A DNA stretch of 64,000 nucleotides, taken from NCBI GenBank assembly GCA_029216955.1, contig JANAVB010044017.1, positions 2,354,429-2,418,428 of the forward strand, written 5' to 3'. Numbering within the stretch: the first letter of the stretch is position 1; each line of letters starts with the position of its first letter. Below, in pieces: positions 1 to 10,532 of the stretch. A model generated the notes under the pieces. It saw nothing but the letters and a program-made list of their open reading frames with translations. It searched no databases and was not told the origin of the DNA. The translations under genes and the position numbers were made by a program. The stretch comes from Iris pallida (taxonomy: Eukaryota; Streptophyta; Magnoliopsida; Asparagales; Iridaceae).

Positions 1-1282
1 GTATAATTTTTCGATGGAAAACTGAGAAGATGAAACAGTTGCAAAAACAATGTTCCAACGCAACACTTCTAGGAAGGTTGCGTGAGTATAACGAAGATCT
101 AAAAAGATCTCGTTTTAGTATTACGAGAATCTAAAAAGATTTTATAATCCACAATAATCGATTGTAGTACTTCTAAAAAGAAGATACAATCAGAATTACT
201 GGCAGCAATGAAGAAGGTGACTGGCAAAAGATGGAAGAACTCCTGCTGGGGTGAATAATCACCGTTGCTCAAAGCTTTATTCGCCCTACACGAACAGCTT
301 CTAGGAACCAGCAAGTTCGTCGGAGAACTTGGAACACTCCTGCTCTTCTGACTCCTCGGATGGACACGAACTCCCGTGCAAAAGCAACGCTGGTGCGGCG
401 CCTTTTCTCTCTCTCGAAGGCTACTGGAAGATCAGAACTGTGTTAAAGAACACTTCTGAATTAGCTGTTTACTTGTGTTAAAAAACCCTTCGTAAACTTT
501 TTGTGGTGGCTTCTATTCTTTGTATCTATCTAGCCTTGAGAGAGAGAGGATGCCTTATATAGGCCCTGCAGCAACTGTTCGGTTGCCATAAAGTTAGGGA
601 CGTGGTAAAAACCACCCCGAACATGTAGCAACCGCCCAGAACATGCAAACGCACGTTCTGCTGTAAGTTGAGCTAACTGCGCGCACCCTGTGCTCCTTGC
701 ACTCCGCGTACTGAGCCACTTGCGCCAACCTGCGCCACTGCACAACCTGCACGACCTGTGCCACCTTGCGCCACTCGCGCAACATGCGCCACGCGCGCAA
801 CTTGCACAACTTGTGCGCAACTTGTGCACAACCTGTGCGCAACCTGTGCGCAACCTGGCACGCAACCTGGTCGCGCAAATTGTGGCACGCAACGTGGCAG
901 CGCAAGTGGCTCGCGCAACGAGCGCAACTAAAGCGCACTATGCACCTAGCGACGATGCTGACGTGCTAAGTACAAAGTGCGCCAACAAAACGCCACATTA
1001 CGCCTCATGAGCCCATGAGCCCGAGTCCGAGTCGCTAAGCCCCTACGGGGCTTAGCTCCCATGGAAATAAATTTTCCAAGAGCAAAAAGCATGATTGCTT
1101 TCTATTGTTGATTTAGCCTTTTTTCCATTAGAAAAATAATCCCACATGGCAAACCCATGTGCACCTCTATACCACATGTGCATCTCCAATAATAGCAAAG
1201 CTAATATATAGAGATACAATCTCTTTGTTTTTTCCGATGTGGGACTAAAGTTTTTCTAAAGGAAAAAACCAAAACTCCAACA
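1..1282 (-). repeat. 3' LTR of copia element 1 (cut by window edge)
   Basis: This matches 6329-7457 over its whole length and ends in TCCAACA at 1282, directly beside the minus-strand purine tract. The other LTR starts TGTTAGTGC, so about a dozen terminal bases are missing at the window start. A minus-strand TATA motif (TATATAAG) lies at 554-561. The copy is longer than its partner because of an expanded GC-rich minisatellite at about 690-945. Confidence 0.93.
690..945. repeat. GCGCAACCTG-type minisatellite inside LTR
   Basis: This is a degenerate tandem array of a roughly 10-12 bp unit resembling TGCGCAACCTG, with several near-exact copies around 820-870. In the partner LTR the equivalent stretch (about 7070-7120) is much shorter and jumps straight to CTAAAGCGCAC, so the array has expanded here or contracted there since insertion. 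Several open frames cross it, but they only translate the repeat and are not genes. Confidence 0.85.
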
Positions 1283-2381
1283 ATCCCCCACATATCTCTA
1301 TATATGGGTATAAGTGTTCCCCACAGTAACTGTCCATCATACATTAGGAGAGATGTCGCTGACGACTTGAATCTTCCCGTATGGGTCAAAAATCAGACTA
1401 TAATACAAGAATGGACTAAGCCTTGAATTCTGCATCATAGCTGAAATTCTTTCCACTCACATAATGTAACATGTGCTTCTGGCTACACATTAAAGGCCCT
1501 GTGCCAGCCTGGTTTCAGTGTATAATTTTGGGCGTCTACAAGTTTACCCTCAAGAGACGGCCTGATATCTCTTTGTCCATACACTATAGGTGAGTTCATT
1601 ATAAAGAGACATGGCATGAAGCGCTTTGCGCTTTCCTTGCGGTGCTACGCCGCTATGACATGGCTTAAAGCCAAGGCATTACCCCTCCCTGGGAATCACC
1701 CCATATCTGGGAACCTTTGTAGTGTCATACTATTGTAGCATGAGGCAACTGCCTCTTTGTAGTACCAAACTACCCAGCATGAAGCCTTAGGCTCCCTTGC
1801 GGTGTTACGCCGCAACGACATGGCTTGCAAGGCCGAGGTTTTATCCCTAATCGGGTACCTCATTGTGGTGTCGTGCCACTGTAACATGAGGAACTCCTCC
1901 TCTTTGTAGTGCTGACTACACCCTTCTTTATTTTAACATACAGCATTAGGCTAACTGCCTATTTACGGTGCTACGCCGCTGTGACTTGGCCTGCAAAGTC
2001 GAGGCTTTATCCTATTCCTGGGCAACACCCCATATATAGGAACCTCATTGTGGAGTCACCCCACTGTAGCATGGAGTTTCACTCCTTGTAGTGCTGCTCT
2101 ACCGTGCTTCCTGTAATGCACACCAAGCATTCACTCTGCCTGAGAACTCATTAAGACAATTAAGCCAACCTTTCCACAGGAACCGTTTTTTCGCAGAAAA
2201 CAACAGTAGACAACAGTAGTTATAGGTCCGTAACCTCTCCATGCCCAATAGAACATGTACCCACCATTCCTGATATTCTTCCGATTAGTGATCCTCCCTT
2301 GAACCAAAAGCTAGATGCCTAGTAGATTTCTTTTTGAACTATTAGCATAAAACTTTTTGGTAGGAATACAATAATACAATA
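1283..2381 (-). repeat. 3' noncoding region with ~165-bp tandem units (copia element 1)
   Basis: Between the pol stop and the 3' LTR lie about three diverged units of roughly 165-170 bp (around 1618-2110). Each has a TACGCCGC core followed by ACATGGCTT-like sequence, a CCCTxxCTGGG-like segment and a CTTTGTAGTG end. The same kind of array stands in the same place in copia element 2 (about 23400-23880). No open frame is conserved. Position 1283 onward gives the purine tract on the minus strand. Confidence 0.85.
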
Positions 2382-5300
2382 TCAGAATGCCTTCAAGCCC
2401 ATTTTACAAGCTGTGTCATCGACCAGCTGGCGCTTGAGGCCCTTGGTGAACGAATCCGCCAGGTTCTCCTGACTCCGAACATCAATCACTACAATAACAC
2501 CTCTCTTGATAAGATCGTGTACTGCCCTATGCTTCAACCGCACAGTCCACTTCTTCCTGTTAAAGAGGTCATTTGATGCCACCGCCGCAGTCGCCTAGTT
2601 GTCGCAGTATATCGGTATCGCCGGTATTTGCACCCCAACTACTGGAAGATCATACATGAGCTCCCGAAGCCATTCTGCTTCCTCGGCTGCGGTATCAAGT
2701 ACAAAGAACTCAGATTCCATGGATGACTGCGAGAGCATAGTCTGCTTCTTCGACTTCCACGATATAGCAGCTCCACCCATTGTGAAAATGAATCCACCTG
2801 TGGACCTCTCACTCTCCACCTATGAGCACCAACTGGCATCACTGAAACCTTCCACTACCAGCGGATCTCCGCTGTAGTACAGTGCATATGTCTGAGTCTT
2901 CTTGAGATATCTCATAATTCGTTTCACAGCTTTCCAGTATTCAACACCTGGGTTGCTCGTAAAACGACTCAGCATTCCCACGGCGAAAGCTATGTCAGGC
3001 CTTGTGGCAGTAGTAGCATACATCAAACTCCCGATTACGCTTGCATACTCCAGCAGCCTGATGCTTTCTCTTGAATTAGGCTTCAGCTTCAGATCACACA
3101 TGTACGGCGTATCGATCCCTGGAAGATCCCGATACCCATAACGAGTAATCATTTTCTCAATATAATGAGACTGTGGCAGCGCTAGTCCAGTGTCTGTCCG
3201 GATGATCTTGATCCCTAAGATCACATCAGCTTCCCCCAAGTCCTTCATACTGAACTTGCTCGAGATGAATTTCTTTGTCTCCGTGACACAGCTCATATAC
3301 GTACCTAGGATAAGCATATCGTCCACGTACAGACAAACGATCACACCTCTTCCATCAGCAAACTTTGTGTAAACACACTTGTCCGTCTCGCTGACCATGT
3401 AGCCATTTGACTTTATAACTTTGTCAAATTTCTCATGCCACATCTTGGAAGCCTGTTTAAGACCGTACAAAGATTTTACCAACTTGCAGACTTTGTCTTC
3501 AAGACCCTTGACGACAAATTCCTCTGGTTGTTGCATATAAATCTCTTCGGTCAGCTCACCATTTAGGAAAGCCTTTTTCACATCCATCTGATGTATCACC
3601 ATCTTATGTATCGCTGCGAGAGCAATCAACATTCTGATGGTAGTCATCCGGGCTACTGGAGCATATGTTTCAAAGTAGTCAATCCCCTGCTTCTGAGAAA
3701 ACCCCTTGGCTACCAACCTAGCCTTGAACTTGTCAATAGTTCCGTCTGCTTTCATCTTCTTCTTGAAGATCCATTTGTATCTGATGGGTTTCGCTCCTTC
3801 AGGAAGATCAACCAACACCCAAGTGTTATTTGAGGTGATGGAATTAATTTCATTGTCAATCGCCTCCTTCCAGAAAACTGCGTCTCTGGTCTTCATCGCC
3901 TCATCATAGGTAAGCGGATCTGCTTCCACATGATAGGTGACAAAGTCACTTCCGAAGTCCTTCGGCCTCCTCATACGCTTAGCTGATGGCTCAGCTTGTT
4001 CTGGTTCAATCGTTGTTTCAACAACAATATCTTCTTGGACCACATCTTCATTGAAGACTTCAGTTTCTGGCGCACCCTCATTGTTCTCCGGTACATCCGT
4101 AAGAACAATATTCTTGTGTCTTGTAAACTTATCTTCAAAATATTTTGCGTTACGAGATTTGATGATATGATTTGATTCAATATCAAAAAATCTCCGAGCA
4201 TCACTTTTCTCGGCATACCCCAAGAAGATCGTCTTAGTAGTCCTTGTCCCAAGCTTCTGAATCTTCAGATCTGGAAGCTTGACATATGCCAGACACCCCC
4301 ACACTCGAATGACATTCAAGTTAGGTCTGACCTTGAACCAGAGTTCATGAGGAGTAACGTCTGAAGTTGCATGAGGCACTCTATTTAGAATAAAAGTGGC
4401 CGTCAATGCAGCTTCTCCCCAGTAGCACTCAAGAAGACCCGCAGTCAACAACATTGAGTTAATCATTTTTGTTAACATTCTGTTCTTCCTCTCTGCTACT
4501 CCGTTTGATTGAGGAGAGTACGGAGCCGTAGTCTTATTGACAATTTCATGTTCTTTGCAGAACGATGCGAACTCATGAGACCTGTACTCCCCACCTCGAT
4601 CACTTCTTATTCTTTTGAGTTGTTGTCCAGTCTGCCGCTCAGCTTCGGCTCTGAACTCTTTGAACTTCTCGAATGCTTCGTCTTTAGCCTTTAGTAAGTA
4701 GACGAACGCATACTTTGAGAAGTCATCGATGAAGGTTATGAAATACTTCATCCCGGCCTTTGTAGAAAACTGTTTGAAGTCACAGATATCGGAGTGTACC
4801 AACTCCAGAAGATCTGTACTTCGATTAACCCGAGGAAAGGGTTTCCTTGTGATCTTTGTTTGAGCACAAACTTCACATTTCTCTGCCTTACCCCCACACT
4901 TGGAGATAAGTCCTAGACTAGACATTCTGTTTATTCGCTTACAATGAACATGTCCTAGCCTATTATGCCACAACTCAAGAGTATAAGCAGAAGGAGTGAT
5001 TTCATTAATTACATTAATTACATTGGACTGATTTATAAGCTGAATTTTGAACATTCCTTCGGTATAAAAAGCTTTCCCGAAATATGTTTCCTTGATAGAC
5101 ATCACCATCTGGCCAGCATTGATGTCCATCCTGAGGCCTGCGTTGCAGAGTAGGCCTCCTGAGATCAGGTTCTTGGTGATAGCAGGTACGTGCTTCACGC
5201 CTTGAAGCGTCAGAGACTTCCCCGAAGTCAGCTTCAACACCACCGTCCCGATCCCGAGCACTTCAGCTTGTGCCTGGTTCGCCATCATAACCACTTCAGA

Positions 5301-6305
5301 AGTAGGTGTGTAGGTGGTGAACCACTCCTTACTGGAGCAGACATGGCAAGAGGCTCCAGTGTCTACCCACCAGTCAGAGTCAGTCCTTACCGCATCAACC
5401 TGCACAATCATAGCAACAACGTCAGTGATCATAGATACCTTACTAGGCTCTCCTTGCTCTGATTGCTTGGTCTTTGCTTTGCATTCATTCTTGAAGTGGC
5501 CCTTCTTGCCACACTTGAAACAAGGCATCTGAGACTTTACCTTCTTTCGCTTGAAGGAAGTCCCCTTCATGTTCAGATTGTTAGGGTCCTTCTTCTTGCT
5601 GTGGGAAGCCGCCTGCTTTCCCCTTGGTTCCTTGGTATGAACCAGATTAGCGTTAGCCAATTGCTTGGACAGTGCATCCACCTTTAGTTGAGCCCACATC
5701 TGGTCCTCAACATAGATTTCCTGCAAGAGATCTTCAAGACTGATCTCAAGCTTCTTCCTATGCATATTTGCATAGAACTTACTCCACCCAGCGGGGAGCT
5801 TTGAGACAATCCCTCCAACAATAAACTTGTCGGGGAGGGGCATCGCCTCGTCTTCCAACTTCTGTCGCAGCTTCAGAAATTCTTTTACCTGCGGCAGCAT
5901 GGACTTATCGTCCTCAAAGAGCCATTTGTGATATTTTTCAACCACAAATATCTTGCTCCTATTTTTGTCTTCTTCGTACAGTTTCTTCAGAGACTCCCAT
6001 ATGTCTCTGGCAATTGTCTTCTTACTGTAGGATTCTGCTAGGGAATCCTCCATAGCATTCAGAATTAGCAGCCTGCAAATGCTATTTTCTCTTCTTCACT
6101 TGGCCTGAAGTTTAGTAGCCGCAGTGATTGCAACAGCAGACCCAATATCTGGAACGGTAGGTTCCTCTTCAAGAAGCACGTGATCAATGTCTCTGAGTTG
6201 AAGAGTGAGATAAACCTTCCTCTTCCAGACTTGATAATGCTCTCCATCAAACTTTTCTAACTTACAAAAGTCAGTATTGAGGAGTGAAGCTTTAACGTTT
6301 TCCAT
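2382..6305 (-). pseudogene. copia gag-pol, three nonsense codons
   Basis: A single minus-strand frame of 1308 codons runs from ATG at 6303-6305 (MENVKASLLN) to GLKAF and a stop at 2382, colinear with the intact 1305-residue protein of element 2. It is broken by in-frame stops at 6096-6098 (TGA where element 2 has Trp70), 2820-2822 (TAG where it has Glu after SDASWCS) and 2595-2597 (TAG where it has Gln after IYCDN). Visible domains are the gag CCHC knuckle (CFKCGKKGHFKNEC), protease WWVDTGASCH, the integrase zinc region and catalytic motifs (HSDICD, SDRGGEY, VAERKN), reverse transcriptase YVDDMLILG and RNase H SDASW/MESE/YCDN. No frameshift is needed to align it, so decay is by point mutation only. 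Confidence 0.93.
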
Positions 6306-6328
6306 CGTAGCAATAAAGCTTTGAGATT
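6306..6328 (-). other. Leader and primer-binding position of copia element 1
   Basis: On the minus strand the 5' LTR ends CACTAACA and is followed by ATCTCAAAGCTTTATTGC and then the gag ATG. This is where a primer-binding site should be, yet it does not match the usual plant initiator-Met site (TGGTATCAGAGC). The first 11 bases (ATCTCAAAGCT) are shared with element 2, so they are probably functional. The tRNA used was not identified. Confidence 0.5.
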
Positions 6329-7457
6329 GTTAGTGCTGGGGCACAATTTTTTGATGGAAAACTGAGAAGATGAAACAATTGTAAAAACAATGTTCCAACG
6401 CAACACTTATAGGAAGGTTGCGTGAGTATAACGAAGATCTAAAAAGATCTCGTTTTAGTATTACGAGAATCTAAAAAGATTTCGTAATCCACAGCAATCG
6501 ATTATAGTACTTCTAAAAAGAAGATACAATCAGAATTACTGGCAGCAATGAAGAAGGTGACTGGCGAAAGATGGAAGAACTCCTGCTGGGGTGAATAATC
6601 ACCGTTGCTCAAAGCTTTATTCGCCCTACACGAACAGCTTCCAGGAACCAGCAAGTTCGTCGGAGAACTTGGAACACTCCTGCTCTTCTGACTCCTCGGA
6701 TGGACACGAACTCCCGTACAAAAGCAACGCTGGTGCGGCGCCTTTCCTCTCTCTCGAAGGCTACTGGAAGATCAGAACTGTGTTAAAGAACACTTCTGAA
6801 TTATCTGTTTACTTGTGTTAAAAAATACTTCGTAAACTTTTTGTGGTGGCTTCTATTCTTTGTATCTATCTAGCCTTGAGAGAGAGAGGATGCCTTATAT
6901 AGGCCCTGCAGCAACTGTTCGGTTGCCATAAAGTTAGGAACGTGGTAAAAATCACTCCGAACATGTAGCAACCGTCCAGAACATGCAAACGCACGTTCTG
7001 CTGCAAGTTGAGCCAACTGCGCGCACCCTGCGCTCCTTGTACTCCGCGCACTGAGCCACTTGCGCCAACCTGCGCCACTGCGCAACCTGTGCGACCTGTG
7101 CCACCTTGCGCCACTAAAGCGCACAGCGACGATGCTGACGTGCTAAGTGCAAAGTGCGCCAACAAAATGCCACATTACGTCTCATGAGCCCGAGTCCGAG
7201 TCCGAGTCGCTAAGCCCCTACCGGGCTTAGCTCCCATGGAAATAAATTTCCCAAGAGCAAAAAGCATTAATGCTTTCTATTGTTGATTTAGCCTTTTTTC
7301 CATTAGAAAAATAACCCCACATGGCAAACCCATGTGCACCTCCACACCACATGTGCATCTCCAATAATAGCAAAGCTAATATATAGAGATACAATCTCTT
7401 TGTTTTTTTCGATGTGGGACAAAAGTTTTTCTAAAGGAAAAAACCAAAACTCCAACA
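6329..7457 (-). repeat. 5' LTR of copia element 1
   Basis: This 1129-bp direct repeat of 1-1282 has TGTTAGTG at its low-coordinate end and TCCAACA at its high end, so on the minus strand it reads TGTTGGA...CACTAACA, with the TG/CA ends usual for LTRs. A TATATAAG box on the minus strand at 6894-6901 marks the likely U3/R promoter. It has several substitutions relative to the other copy and lacks most of the minisatellite. Confidence 0.93.
6894..6901 (-). promoter_or_regulatory. TATA box of copia element 1 5' LTR
   Basis: The minus strand reads TATATAAG within GGCCTATATAAGGCATC, about 565 bp upstream of the LTR end. The same site is conserved in the other LTR at 554-561. Position and sequence fit an LTR RNA polymerase II promoter. 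No other promoter-like motif stands out in this LTR. Confidence 0.6.
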
Positions 7458-7798
7458 TATCCATATTTACTTTTTCGTTTAGTTTGATTTGATTTGGTTC
7501 TTAGTATGTTGGTTTGATTTAATTTTACAACTATAAGGTCTATCAAAACCAAACCACGAATTAAATGGTCCAAATTTTGCATGATATTTATTTTGAATTT
7601 ATTTTTTTTAAAAATCAAAATTGGCCGGTGCAATTAGGGGTGAGCATTATTCGGTTTTGAACCGAAAACCGAATCGAATAAGAGATTCGGTTCGGTTTTA
7701 AAAAAAATCGGTTCGGTTTCGGTTTTGAAAATACTAAATTTTCTTATTCTTATTCGGTTTCGATTTTGGGTTTCGGTCCAAAACCGAAAACCGAATAA

Positions 7799-7841
<43 letters not shown>

Positions 7842-7851
7842 TATATACTAT

Positions 7852-7911
<60 letters not shown>

Positions 7912-7921
7912 ATAGTATATA

Positions 7922-8007
<86 letters not shown>

Positions 8008-8010
8008 TAT
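7799..8010. repeat. (TA)n microsatellite with GTATATACTATAGG breaks
   Basis: Near-pure TA dinucleotide is broken by short palindromic pieces such as AGGTATATACTATAGG and its mirror. It lies in the left half of the hAT-type element, directly before the nested MITE. A shorter piece of the same material follows the MITE at about 8323-8400. Long frames of alternating Ile and Tyr across this tract are translation artefacts. Confidence 0.95.
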
Positions 8011-8011
8011 A

Positions 8012-8322
8012 GGCCTCGTTTGGTTCGCGGAATGGAAGGGAAAGGAAATCAATTCCTTGTCATTTCCTTTCCTTTGGGAAACTTTAATTCCTATTGATTT
8101 TCCTTTCCGATGTTTGGCAATGCCAAAGAATTTGGAAAGGAAAGTGAATACTTCAATGTGGGAAAGTGATTCCTTCCTTGGATGGATGGAATCACTTTTC
8201 CCCCTAATTTCTCTTCCATTGGGAATCACTTTCCTTTCCTCCTCAATTTCTTGGGCACCCAAACATACGAAAGTAATCACTTTCCTTTTCCAACCGGAAG
8301 ATTCCGCGAACCAAACGAGGCC
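8012..8322. mobile_element. 311-bp MITE nested in hAT-type element
   Basis: It has perfect terminal inverted repeats of at least 22 bp, beginning GGCCTCGTTTGGTTCGCGG on the left with its complement ending at 8322. It is flanked by TA-containing sequence (GTATA left, TATAGG right), so the target duplication is probably TA or TWA-like and cannot be separated from the surrounding TA repeat. The interior is AAGGAAA/TTTCC-rich with no coding capacity. The GGCC..GTTTGGTTC end is of the kind seen in Tourist/Stowaway-class plant MITEs; the superfamily is left open. Confidence 0.85.
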
Positions 8323-8617
8323 TATAGGTATATACTATAGGTATATATATATAGAGAGAGAGAGATATATACTATAGGTATATAATAAATATATCTAAGT
8401 ATATTTAGTTATTATATATATTAACCCAAAAAAACAAATAAACTCAAAAACCGAATAAACCGAAAACCGAACCGATTTAATTCGGTTCGGTTCGGTTCGG
8501 TTAATGACCAATTCGGTTCGGTTTCGGTTTTGCTTATTCGGTTTCGGTCCAATTCGATTTTCGGTTATTCGGTTCGGTTGGAACCGAATAAACCGAATAC
8601 TCACCCCTAGGTGCAAT

Positions 8618-9109
8618 TGTGAACTGGTTCGGCGGCCTGTTCACCGGTTGAATTTCGGTTTTGAAAAAAAATGATAGTTCTTTAGAAGACCCGATTTTAG
8701 TCGGATCGGACCGATTTTTTGGCATAAACTGGTTGGACCCGGTCCAACCGTCAGTCCGGTCCGGTCCGGTCCGGTCCGGCTCTTCTAACGTGCTTCTTTG
8801 TGCCTCTTCAAAGGTGAGAATATCTTTCTAAGTTTTTGTTTTTTATTTCTTCATGACTTTCTTCAGGAAGCCTTGCTTTAAGCTGGAACACCATGTACAA
8901 GTTTTTATTTATTTATTTCTTCGTGAGCATCTTCTGGAAGTCTCTTCTAAAGTTGCTGTGTTCTATCGAGGAATCTTTATATCGTCCTCTTCTGGCAATA
9001 GCAACATGTTCTAATCGATATTTTTACGACAAACAAACAATCGCACTTTATTTAAGATTAATCTTTTTATTTCTTTCCTTAATGCCAGGCTTCAAATAGT
9101 CGGTATGTA
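8618..9109. other. Unassigned intergenic sequence with GGTCC repeats
   Basis: This stretch starts with GGTTC/CCGG-rich sequence and a short (GGTCC)n run at about 8750-8780, then continues as AT-rich sequence with two diverged copies of a CTTCTTGAGCATCTTCTGGAAG-like segment (about 8850-8945). No conserved protein or RNA gene is recognised. Confidence 0.5.
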
Positions 9110-9419
9110 CTCCTCACGCTGGATAGGCTAGCACGCTTCGGAGTGCAAATGGGGGACCAGAGGTGCATCCGGTGCCGACATTAATAGTAATGAAACTATG
9201 AGCCACATCTTCTTCGATTGCGATGAATATTAGGCTGTGGAAAAGTCCAATGGAGAAAGCTCAATCTGAGTAACCAAGGAGTTTGTGATCTTGATGATGT
9301 GCGTGGTGGAGCACATCCGGACCAACAAGAAAGGAGGGGCCAGATGGTTTAACGAGGCTCCGATCAGACTCGCTGTCACGGCACATATGGAGATTGCGGA
9401 ATAGACTAGTCTTTGGTGA
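9110..9419 (+). pseudogene. LINE remnant, zinc-binding RT end (zf-RVT)
   Basis: Broken plus-strand frames encode LLTLDRLARFGVQMGDQRC, then after a frame change NETMSHIFFDCDEY, and near the end APIRLAVTAHMEIAE. These match the pattern of the zinc-binding domain found C-terminal to plant L1-type (LINE) reverse transcriptases: a DRL.RFG start, a C..C pair, then SHIFFDC and a terminal basic segment. Stops (TAA TAG TAA TGA in a row near 9180) and frame changes show it is dead. The rest of the LINE is absent. Confidence 0.65.
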
Positions 9420-9454
9420 ACATTCGGGAATATTTGGGAATCGGAATTCCTGTT

Positions 9455-9455
<1 letters not shown>

Positions 9456-9502
<47 letters not shown>

Positions 9503-9832
9503 AGCGGATCAAAAATTCCTCTTAGAAAATTTCCTAAAAACTCTCTCACTATAATCCGTAATTTAATGTTAATATTAATGTTAATGTTAATATTAATGTT
9601 AATATTAATTTTTATTTTTATTTTTATATTAATGTTAATGTTAATATTAATGTTAATGTTAATATTAATTTTAATGTTAAGTTTAATGTTAATTTTAGTA
9701 TTTAATGTTAATATTAACATTAACATTAATATTAACATTAATATTAACATTAATATTAATATTAACATTAAATTATGGATTAGAGTGAGGGAGTTTTTAG
9801 GGAATTTTCTAAGGAGGACTTTTGATCCGCTT

Positions 9833-9891
<59 letters not shown>

Positions 9892-10153
9892 GAAGGATAG
9901 GCATTCCCACAATTTTTGCATCCCCATGCATCCCCATGTTCACATCCGTTGGATGTTAATATTAATATTAATGTTAATGTTAATGTTAATATTAATATTA
10001 ATTTTAATGTTAATTTTAGTATTTAATGTTAATATTAACATTAATATTAATATTAACATTAACATTAACATTAATATTAATATTAACATTAAATTACGGA
10101 TTAGAGTGAGGGAGTTTTTAGGAGGTTTTCTAAGGAGGACTTTTGATCCGCTT

Positions 10154-10215
<62 letters not shown>

Positions 10216-10470
10216 AAGGATAGGCATTCCCACAATTTTTGCATCCCCATGCATCCCCATGTTCACATCCGTTGGATGTTAATGTTAATATTAATGTTAA
10301 TGTTAATGTTAATATTAATATTAATTTTAATGTTAAGTTTAATGTTAATTTTAGTATTTAATGTTAATATTAACATTAAAATTAACATTAACATTAATAT
10401 TAACATTAAATTACGGATTAGAGTGAGGGAGTTTTTAGGGGGTTTTCTAAGGAGGACTTTTGATCCGTTT

Positions 10471-10528
<58 letters not shown>
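9456..10528. repeat. Three TA-linked (TTAATG)-rich modules
   Basis: Three modules of about 260-330 bp are joined by (TA)n tracts at 9456-9500, about 9834-9888, 10156-10211 and 10472-10528. Each has a core of TTAATG/TTAATATTAA repeats and a shared 3' arm (GAGTGAGGGAGTTTTTAGG ... TTTTGATCCGC). The first module (9504-9830) has that arm at both ends in inverted orientation. The second (9888-10151) and third (10212-10468) share instead a 5' arm starting AGGAAGGATAGGCATTCCC, so those two form a tandem with a period near 324 bp. Long hydrophobic frames (LILMLML, INININ) across it are repeat artefacts. Confidence 0.85.
9504..9830. mobile_element. MITE-like inverted-repeat module, ~68-bp arms
   Basis: The left arm GCGGATCAAAAATTCCTC and the right arm ending GAGGACTTTTGATCCGC form inverted repeats of about 68 bp with a few mismatches, around a (TTAATG)-rich core. 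Both ends abut TA microsatellite, which hides any target duplication. It looks like a MITE that inserted into, or seeded, the TA tract. No protein is encoded. Confidence 0.65.

Positions 10529-10532
<4 letters not shown>

Larger units (their letters stand above)
1..7457 (-). mobile_element. Ty1-copia LTR retrotransposon 1, decayed
   Basis: The element reads on the minus strand: 5' LTR at the high-coordinate end, a gag-pol region with three nonsense codons, a 3' noncoding repeat region, a purine tract (GTGGGGGAT on the minus strand next to position 1283) and the 3' LTR, whose last dozen or so bases lie outside the window. Domain order gag, protease, integrase, reverse transcriptase, RNase H is that of Ty1-copia. 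It is clearly related to the intact element at 22205-28937, with the same domain motifs, tail repeats and purine tract, but it is a separate family because the LTR sequences differ. The target duplication cannot be checked since one end is outside the window. Confidence 0.95.
7635..8609. mobile_element. hAT-type non-autonomous element (MITE) with nested insert
   Basis: The ends are TAGGGGTGAG and CTCACCCCTA, and both sides are flanked by the 8-bp direct repeat GGTGCAAT (7627-7634 and 8610-8617). An 8-bp target duplication with these ends fits the hAT superfamily. The arms are rich in CGGTTCGGTTT and its complement, and the core carries long (TA)n runs. No transposase is present. A second MITE (8012-8322) sits inside, so this element is the older of the two. 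Confidence 0.85.

Noticed and set aside
530..1010. Cys/Arg-rich overlapping frames on both strands
   Set aside because: They translate the GCGCAACCTG minisatellite in an LTR and are open in most frames at once, a sign of repeat composition.
7750..8280. 176-codon open frame on the minus strand
   Set aside because: It is mainly an Ile-Tyr translation of (TA)n repeat and crosses two MITEs. The same holds for frames over other TA tracts (9413-10530, 12012-12307, 18807-19113, 28776-29108, 59390-59641).
9413..10530. Hydrophobic frames that look like membrane proteins (LILMLM, INININ)
   Set aside because: They are readings of TTAATG-type repeat in alternative frames; no start, composition or homologue supports a protein.
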